Source: Holophagales bacterium UBA2201 | GTDB taxonomy: Bacteria; Acidobacteriota; Thermoanaerobaculia; UBA2201 | Reading direction: 5' to 3' | Assembly: GCA_002327305.1 (NCBI GenBank) | Contig: DCUZ01000084.1 | Coordinates: 2,275-8,513, forward strand | Length of the DNA stretch: 6,239 nucleotides | Part shown: piece by piece, positions 1-4,900 of the stretch | Layout of the letters: every line of letters starts with the position of its first letter | How positions within the stretch are numbered: the first letter of the stretch is position 1 | Translations under genes and position numbers: made by a program | Notes under the pieces: model-generated | The model's database searches: none | What the model was told of the DNA's origin: nothing | Seen by the model: only the letters and a program-made list of their open reading frames with translations

Positions 1-9
1 TCGACCCTC

Positions 10-273
10 ATGGCGGCGCCGCCCGCCCCCGATACCGTGGTGCTGTCCAACCACAACGGTTCCTCCGGGCGCCTCAAGGGTCTTTTCCAGAAATATCTCG
101 CCCTCTCCAATCCGGAGGAGGTCAAGCACCTGAATTTCGAGTCCTTCGCCGCGCGGATCGGCCAACAGGTGGCCTCGATCATCCGTACGCAAGGGTGCCA
201 GGAAGTGCAGATATCCGTGCGCCTGGAGGACGGCAAGGTCAAGTTGAAGGCCAAGCCGTTGAAAGGGGATTGA
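10..273 (+). CDS. Small unrecognised protein, possibly only the C-terminal part of a larger one
   Basis: I do not recognise this family. From the first ATG it reads 87 codons, but the frame is open to the left edge of the window (Ser-Thr-Leu before the Met). Only 9 nt precede the ATG and they contain no ribosome binding site, so the true start may lie outside. After a Pro/Ala-rich beginning, residues about 20-60 look helical and amphipathic (GLFQKYLALSNPEEV, then FAARIGQQVASIIRTQ). The last 25 residues alternate in a beta-like way (VQISVRLEDGKVKLKAK) and end basic. There is one cysteine. The stop is 2 nt before the TPR gene start, which indicates co-transcription and probably translational coupling. 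The coding frame is credible because of this tight spacing and its ordinary amino acid composition; the function is unknown. Confidence 0.7.
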   Translation: MAAPPAPDTVVLSNHNGSSGRLKGLFQKYLALSNPEEVKHLNFESFAARIGQQVASIIRTQGCQEVQISVRLEDGKVKLKAKPLKGD

Positions 274-275
274 GC

Positions 276-1223
276 ATGAAGCGTGTTCCATGGATCACCG
301 CCGTCGTTCTCGCGGCCGCCCTCCTGCCCGGGGCCGTTTGGGAAAAATATGTGATCGCGGGCAATCCGCTGGACGACGCCATCCTGAAGATCCAACAGGA
401 GCTTGAGGTCAGGCCCGACAGTCCCGAACTGCATAACAACCTGGGGGTCAAACTCTGGGAGAAGCGGTTCCCGAAGTACGCCATGCGGGAGTTCAAACAC
501 GCCGTCAAGCTGGACAAGCGGCAGTTCCAGGCCTGGTTCAACCTGGGGCTGGCCCACGAGGCGCAGGGTCGAAACTTCAGGGCCTGGCGCGCTTTCAAGA
601 AGACCCTGAAATACAAGCCGGGCCATGACCTGGCCCACTATCACCTCGGGATGATCTACGAACACCGGGGCTGGAACAACGCCGCGGTGAAGAGCTACGC
701 CAAAGCCATTACTTTCAATCCGGCCATTTTGGATGTCCGCTACAACGCCGCCATCGTTTACAACCAACTCCTGCCCGAGGTCCTCGCCCTGCTCTACGAG
801 AAGTACCGCACCGCCCGCGTCCAGCCCTTTCAGGGGTTGACCGTTCCCCCTCCGGCGGCCCCCGAGGCCCAGCCGGCGGAACCGGCGCCTCCCCCCATGG
901 AAAAGGCGCCTGTCCCTCCGCCTCCGGTTCAGGAGGAGAAGAAGCAGAAGGAAGCGGTGATGCGGGTCGAAAGCGAGCCGCCGGCTCCCCCCGAGGGGAC
1001 CGCGCCCGCGCGCTTGAAGGGCACCGTCCCCGCCGCCGGGGACGCGCCGCCGGCTGCCGGGAAAAAGCCGAGAAAGGAGGGGGGGCTTCGCTACAAACCC
1101 GTGCCCCCGCCCATCGATCCGGCCCCCGCCCCGGAACCGGCGACCATCCAGCCCGAAGAGCCGGCCCCGGAAACGCCGGCTCCGGAGCCGGCGGAACCGG
1201 CCCCCGCGCCCGATCCGGAATAA
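276..1223 (+). CDS. Exported or membrane-anchored TPR-repeat protein with a Pro/Ala/Glu-rich tail
   Basis: A 315-residue protein. The start at 276 is preferred over an in-frame upstream ATG at 195 because AAAGGGG at 262-268 lies 7 nt before it, it follows the upstream stop by 2 nt, and it gives a clean signal sequence: MKR, then a hydrophobic stretch at about residues 7-21 ending near PGA. Cleavage or retention as an anchor cannot be decided. Residues about 49-150 hold three TPR units with the usual pattern (LHNNLGVKLWEK, AWFNLGLAHEAQG, AHYHLGMIYEHRGW, each followed by A..(S/F)(Y/F)..A/TL...P). A fourth degenerate helix pair may follow to about residue 185. Residues about 190-315 are low-complexity Pro, Ala and Glu with a Lys/Glu patch (EEKKQKE), like periplasm-spanning linkers. 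TPR domains bind partner proteins, so a scaffold role at the envelope is an inference. Three consecutive in-frame stops (TAA TGA TAA, 1221-1229) end the gene. Confidence 0.93.
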   Translation: MKRVPWITAVVLAAALLPGAVWEKYVIAGNPLDDAILKIQQELEVRPDSPELHNNLGVKLWEKRFPKYAMREFKHAVKLDKRQFQAWFNLGLAHEAQGRNFRAWRAFKKTLKYKPGHDLAHYHLGMIYEHRGWNNAAVKSYAKAITFNPAILDVRYNAAIVYNQLLPEVLALLYEKYRTARVQPFQGLTVPPPAAPEAQPAEPAPPPMEKAPVPPPPVQEEKKQKEAVMRVESEPPAPPEGTAPARLKGTVPAAGDAPPAAGKKPRKEGGLRYKPVPPPIDPAPAPEPATIQPEEPAPETPAPEPAEPAPAPDPE

Positions 1224-1292
1224 TGATAAAATAGGCGTCTCCCGATTCCAGGGAGGGTAATTCTTTGAAGTGAACCACCGCATGGATAAAAC
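1224..1292 (+). other. Spacer between TPR gene and tRNA, no clear promoter
   Basis: This 69-nt stretch holds a small hairpin, CTCCC (1239-1243) with GGGAG (1251-1255) around a 7-nt loop. No T-run follows, so it is not a convincing terminator. The tRNA may be read from the upstream operon or from a promoter within the TPR gene that I cannot identify. Confidence 0.4.
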
Positions 1293-1365
1293 GGGGCCGT
1301 AGCTCATTTGGGAGAGCGCTTGAATCGCACTCAAGAGGCAGAGGGTTCGACTCCCTTCGGCTCCA
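1293..1365 (+). tRNA. tRNA-Ala (anticodon CGC)
   Basis: The 73 nt fold into a complete cloverleaf. The acceptor stem GGGGCCG/CGGCTCC contains a G3-U70 wobble, the known alanine identity element, with discriminator A73. The D-arm is GCTC/GAGC with an 8-nt loop containing GG. The anticodon arm CTTGA/TCAAG has the 7-nt loop ATCGCAC, with anticodon CGC at 1326-1328 reading codon GCG. The T-arm is GAGGG/CCCTT (one G-U pair) with loop TTCGACT. CCA is not encoded; TTC follows, so CCA must be added by nucleotidyltransferase. Oddities: position 15 is T and position 48 is A, a swapped Levitt pair, and position 32-38 is A-C. The last 16 nt are copied twice downstream in a tandem array. Confidence 0.95.
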
Positions 1366-1378
1366 TTCAAGCCCGACC

Positions 1379-1404
1379 GGCCGCTCAAACGAGCGGCCTT
1401 TTTT
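1379..1404 (+). terminator. Rho-independent terminator of tRNA-Ala
   Basis: A perfect 8-bp stem, GGCCGCTC (1379-1386) with GAGCGGCC (1391-1398), closes a 4-nt AAAC loop and is followed by six T. It begins 13 nt after the tRNA discriminator base, a normal place for the end of a tRNA transcript. Confidence 0.92.
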
Positions 1405-1575
1405 CATGCGCTCCACCGGGTCTGAAAGCGCTGCTTTCCGCCCCGGATTTCACGCCTGAAAAAGCGCCCTGCGGGCGCCGCCGGGCTATGGGGAGCGCTC
1501 AGGGAGAAGGGGGCGGGTTTTGCACCGGGGGGACGAGGTGAGGGGGCAAAACCCATCGCTTGCGCGATGGGTACA
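1405..1575 (+). other. Structured inter-tail segment of repeat unit 1
   Basis: The 171 nt between the first terminator and the second tRNA-tail copy contain a series of inverted repeats: GAAAGC (1424-1429)/GCTTTC (1433-1438) with a 3-nt loop; GCGCCC (1464-1469)/GGGCGC (1473-1478) with a 3-nt loop; the palindrome GAGCGCTC (1493-1500); GGGTTTTGC (1515-1523)/GCAAAACCC (1546-1554) with a 22-nt gap; and ACCCATCGC (1551-1559)/GCGATGGGT (1564-1572) with a 4-nt loop. The last two share bases 1551-1554, so only one can form fully at a time. This could be a structured RNA or DNA element; no known family is recognised. Confidence 0.6.
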
Positions 1576-1604
1576 ACTCCCTTCGGCTCCATTCAAGCCC
1601 GACC

Positions 1605-1630
1605 GGCCGCTCAAACGAGCGGCCTTTTTT
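1605..1630 (+). terminator. Second copy of the terminator (repeat unit 2)
   Basis: Identical to the first terminator and displaced by 226 bp: the same 8-bp GGCCGCTC/GAGCGGCC stem, AAAC loop and six T. It would stop transcripts that read through the first terminator or that start within unit 1. Confidence 0.88.
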
Positions 1631-1801
1631 CATGCGCTCCACCGGGTCTGAAAGCGCTGCTTTCCGCCCCGGATTTCGCGCCTGAAAAAGCGCCCTGCGG
1701 GCGCCGCCGGGCTATGGGGAGCGCTCAGGGAGAGGGGGGCGGGTTTTGCACCGGGGGGACGAGATGAGGGGGCAAAACCCATCGCTTGCGCGATGGGTAC
1801 A
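1631..1801 (+). other. Structured inter-tail segment of repeat unit 2
   Basis: Second copy of the 171-nt segment with three A/G transitions, none inside the stems described for unit 1. The long-range pair lies at 1741-1749/1772-1780 and the overlapping strong hairpin at 1777-1785/1790-1798. Preservation of all stems may simply reflect youth of the duplication. Confidence 0.6.
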
Positions 1802-1830
1802 ACTCCCTTCGGCTCCATTCAAGCCCGACC

Positions 1831-1854
1831 GGCCGCTCAAACGAGCGGCCTTTT
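1831..1854 (+). terminator. Third copy of the terminator, with shortened T-run
   Basis: Same 8-bp stem and loop as the first two, but only four T remain before the sequence leaves the repeat (CGCGCC follows). It is probably weaker. It may be the original flank of the tRNA before duplication, or the worn end of the array. It insulates the downstream promoter from read-through. Confidence 0.78.
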
Positions 1855-1918
1855 CGCGCCCACGAACAGACCTGCGAATTTTCCTCATTGTGATATCGGG
1901 ATAGACCTCCTCAGGGCC

Positions 1919-1947
1919 TTGACAGCGGCTTTGTAAATGCCTAACAT
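1919..1947 (+). promoter_or_regulatory. Sigma70-type promoter for the large Kelch protein gene
   Basis: TTGACA at 1919-1924 is a perfect -35 consensus. Exactly 17 nt later lies TAACAT (1942-1947), matching four of six bases of the -10 consensus including the first TA and the last AT. Transcription would start near 1954, giving a leader of about 30 nt. The surrounding 1855-1983 stretch is more AT-rich than the genes, as expected. No operator is evident; 1855-1918 shows nothing else I can name. Confidence 0.72.
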
Positions 1948-1973
1948 ATAAGTATGCAAAACCACCTCGTTCC

Positions 1974-1978
1974 GGAGG
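1974..1978 (+). promoter_or_regulatory. Ribosome binding site for the large Kelch protein gene
   Basis: GGAGG lies 5 nt before the ATG at 1984 and fixes that start over later in-frame ATGs. CCTC at 1965-1968 can pair with GAGG at 1975-1978 across a 6-nt loop, so the site may be partly masked in the mRNA. Confidence 0.8.
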
Positions 1979-1983
1979 CTCAG

Positions 1984-4900
1984 ATGAGGATTTCCCCCGT
2001 TAACCATGTTGCGATCAATTGGATGCCCTTGCGCAATGGGGTCGCGTTGGTCGTTATGACATTAGGAATGCTAATGTTTATGGCGGCGCCCTCGCCGGCG
2101 GCGGCACCTGCCGGACCCGGAGAGGCGCCCGCCTCCCTTTCGATGGAGGACCGCGTCCAGGGGATGCGGGCCGTGGAGGAGGTGTATTGGTCGCACCGGG
2201 AGTGGCCGGCGGGCAACGCCGGGGCCAAGCCGTCCCTGGAGACGGTCCTGCCCCCGTCCGTGATCGAGGGCCGGGCCCACGAAGCCCTGCGCCAGAGCAC
2301 GGCGCTCCGCCAGATCTGGGAGCGCCCCATCACTTCGGAGATGTTGCAGGCGGAGATGGACCGGATGGCCATTGAAACCCGCGACCCCGACATGCTGGGG
2401 GAGCTGTGGGCGGCCCTGGAAAACGATCCCGCCCTCGTCGCGGAGTGTCTTGCCAGGCCCCTGCTGGCCGACCGCCTTGTCCGTTCCGCCTACGCTTTCG
2501 ACAAGCGGTTCCACGGGGCCGTCCGGGAGCAGGCGGAACAAGAGCTGGCCGCGGTGGCCTCTCCCGCCGGATTGAAGGGGCTCTCCGGACGGTACCGTGA
2601 GGCGGTCTGGGTCCGCCGGGACGCCTCTCCCGGCCGGTCCCAGGGGGATCGGCGCGCCAATGTCCTGAACGCCGAAGAGTGGAGCGCCCTGGAGGAGCGC
2701 CTTGCCGCCGCCTTCGGCCTGGGTGCCGGGATGACGCTGCCGGTCGGGGTGGTCAGCCCCCTGCGCGAAGATGAAACCCGGTTCTATGTCCTGGCGGTGT
2801 TGTCCGGCGACGGGGCTTCCATCACCGTCGCTTCCGCCGTCTGGGACAAGCGTCCCTTCGATCAATGGTGGCGTGAGGCGAAGGGGAACTTCAAGGCCGA
2901 AGCGGACGCCGGAACGGAGGGGGCCTCCTACTCCCTCTCCGGTTTGCGATCTTACACCTGTTCCGACAACCAGTGGAGCAATTTCCCCAGCCCCCCCTCG
3001 GGACGCTGGGGACACATAGCGCGCTGGATCAGTCCCTACCTGGTCGTCTGGGGCGGCCAGGATGCGGTCGGGATGCTCAACACCGGAGGACGCTACAATC
3101 CCACCACCGACACCTGGGCCCCGACCGCCCAGTCGGGGGCCCCCTCGGCCCGCACCCGGCACGCCGCCGCCACGGAAGGGACCACCCTGATGGTCTGGGG
3201 AGGCTACGACGGGTCCGGTTACCTCAACACCGGAGGCATCTACAACCCCGGCACCGATGTTTGGGTGGCCACGGACGCCACCGGCGCTCCCACCGCCCGG
3301 GGCGATCACGCCATGACCTATGTCAACATCACCGGCCTCGGGTCCCAGTGGTTCATGCTGTGGGGCGGTGAGAACGCGGGTGGCTATGTGGCCGATTGGA
3401 AGGTGTACGTCCCCAGCAACCAGCCGGGGAGCCGATGGGTGGACCTGGCCCCCACAGGGTCGGCGCCCGCCGGGAGGAAACAGCACACGCTGACCACCGT
3501 GACGGGGTTTGGGGCCGTGGTGTGGGGAGGGCTCAACGCAGGCGGGGCGCTCAACTCGGGGGCCTACCTCCACTACGACAGCGGCTTCAAGTGGGTCACC
3601 GTGAACACCAGCGATCCCGACGCCCCCGCGGCCCGCTACAACCACACGGCGGTCTATAGCGGCACCAAGGTGATCATCTGGGGCGGGCGCGACGGCTCCG
3701 GGGTCCTCAACACAGGCGGGCAGTGGGTCCCCAGCATCCTCGGAGGCTCCTGGGATCCCGTCACCGCCACCGGCACCCCGGCCGGCCGGCAGGGACACAC
3801 CGCCGTCTGGGCCTCTTCCCGGATGGTGGTTTGGGGAGGGATGGACCTCGGGGGGGCCACCTATACCGGAACCGGTGGGCGCTACACCCCCGCCGCCGGC
3901 GGGGGGAGCTGGGAACCGGTCACCACCACCGGAGCCCCCACCGCCCGTGCCTACCACGCGGCGGTCTCCAACGGGACCACGATGATCGTCTGGGGGGGGA
4001 GGGAAACCGGTTTAAGCGGTCCCCTCGTCACCACCGGAGGGCGATATAACCCCTCCACCGATGGCTGGACCGCCACGGGGAGCGGTGGCACGCCGTCGGC
4101 GCGGTACTTCCACGCCACCCTTTGGACGGGAACGGAAATCATCGTCTGGGGAGGCCAGGATGAAACCACCGAACTCGACACGGGGGCGAGGTATACTCCG
4201 GGGACCAGTGCCTGGGATGTCGTCACCACCACCGGGGCGCCCGATCCCCGGTCCGAGCATTCGCTGGTGTGGTCGGGCACGGAGGCCATCGCTTGGGGTG
4301 GGCGGACGGGCGACTACGGGTCCTGCTACCTTTCGGGCGGCCGCTACACCCCCGGGGGCGGCTGGACCGCCACCGACGAGTCCGCGGCCCCCGCAGAGCG
4401 GTTCGATCACAGGGCCGTCTGGGCCGCGAGCCGGATGGTGGTGTGGGGGGGGACCGAGACCGACACCTGGGACCTGCTTGAAACCGGAGGCATCTACAAT
4501 CCCTCCGCCGATTCCTGGGCCGGCACCTCGCTCACCGGTGTCCCTGCGGGTCGCGAATTCCATACCGCCGTCTCCACCGGCACCACGATGATCGTCTACG
4601 GCGGCATGGCGCTTCCCGATTTCGAGACGACCGACACCGGCGGGATCTTCGACCCCTCCGTGGGAGCCAGCGGACAGTGGGCCGCCATGACTCCCTCCAC
4701 CGGCGTCCTGGATCCCCGGTGGGACCACACCGCCGTCTGGACGGGCGACCGGATGATCGTCTGGGGGGGGAGCGACAACGACCTGGTTCCCTTTGGCAAC
4801 GGGGCCGCCTACGATCCGGTCGCCGACGACTGGACCGCCGTTTCCGGGTCCAACGCCCCCGGGGCGAGGAGCACCCACGCCGCCGCATGGTCGGGCCGTG

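Larger units (their letters stand above)
1350..1854 (+). repeat. 226-bp tandem repeat array starting inside the tRNA-Ala 3' end
   Basis: Direct repeats with an exact period of 226 bp: unit 1 at 1350-1575, unit 2 at 1576-1801, and a partial third at 1802-1854 (53 bp, identical to the start of the others until the T-run). Units 1 and 2 differ at only three places by eye: A1452/G1678, A1508/G1734 and G1538/A1764, all A/G transitions. Each copy begins with ACTCCCTTCGGCTCCA, the last 16 nt of the tRNA, then a 13-nt linker and a terminator hairpin. A weaker match reaches seven bases further left (GGGTTCG in the tRNA, GGGTACA in the copies). Units 1 and 2 carry further hairpins. Neither start-stop frame across the array looks like a real gene. 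The near identity suggests recent duplication or ongoing homogenisation. Confidence 0.96.

Noticed and set aside
195..275. Earlier start of the TPR protein at 195
   Set aside because: It would overlap the upstream gene by 79 nt and put about 27 polar residues before the signal sequence. The ATG at 276 has a well-placed ribosome binding site.
1239..1255. Terminator after the TPR gene
   Set aside because: The stem is only five base pairs and no T-run follows it.
1265..1290. Promoter for the tRNA (TTGAAG and GATAAA)
   Set aside because: The spacing is only 14 nt and the start point would fall inside or at the first tRNA bases.
1308..1767. Two small + strand frames in the repeat array giving the near-identical peptide ARPAAQTSGLFSCAPPGLKA
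   Set aside because: They begin inside the tRNA or on the hairpin arm and lack ribosome binding sites. They run through the terminators, and the 226-bp period is not a multiple of three. Their similarity is just that of the DNA repeat.
1576..1817. Additional tRNA genes in repeat copies 2 and 3
   Set aside because: Only the 3' side of the T-arm and acceptor stem is present. There is no 5' acceptor strand, D-arm or anticodon arm upstream.
1350..1854. CRISPR array
   Set aside because: The repeated unit is 226 bp with nearly identical content throughout; there are no short repeats with differing spacers.
2071..3957. Long open frame on the minus strand (628 codons)
   Set aside because: It lies opposite the large Kelch gene. 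Its translation is Gly/Pro/Arg-rich with no domain pattern; GC-rich codon bias on the + strand explains the lack of stops.
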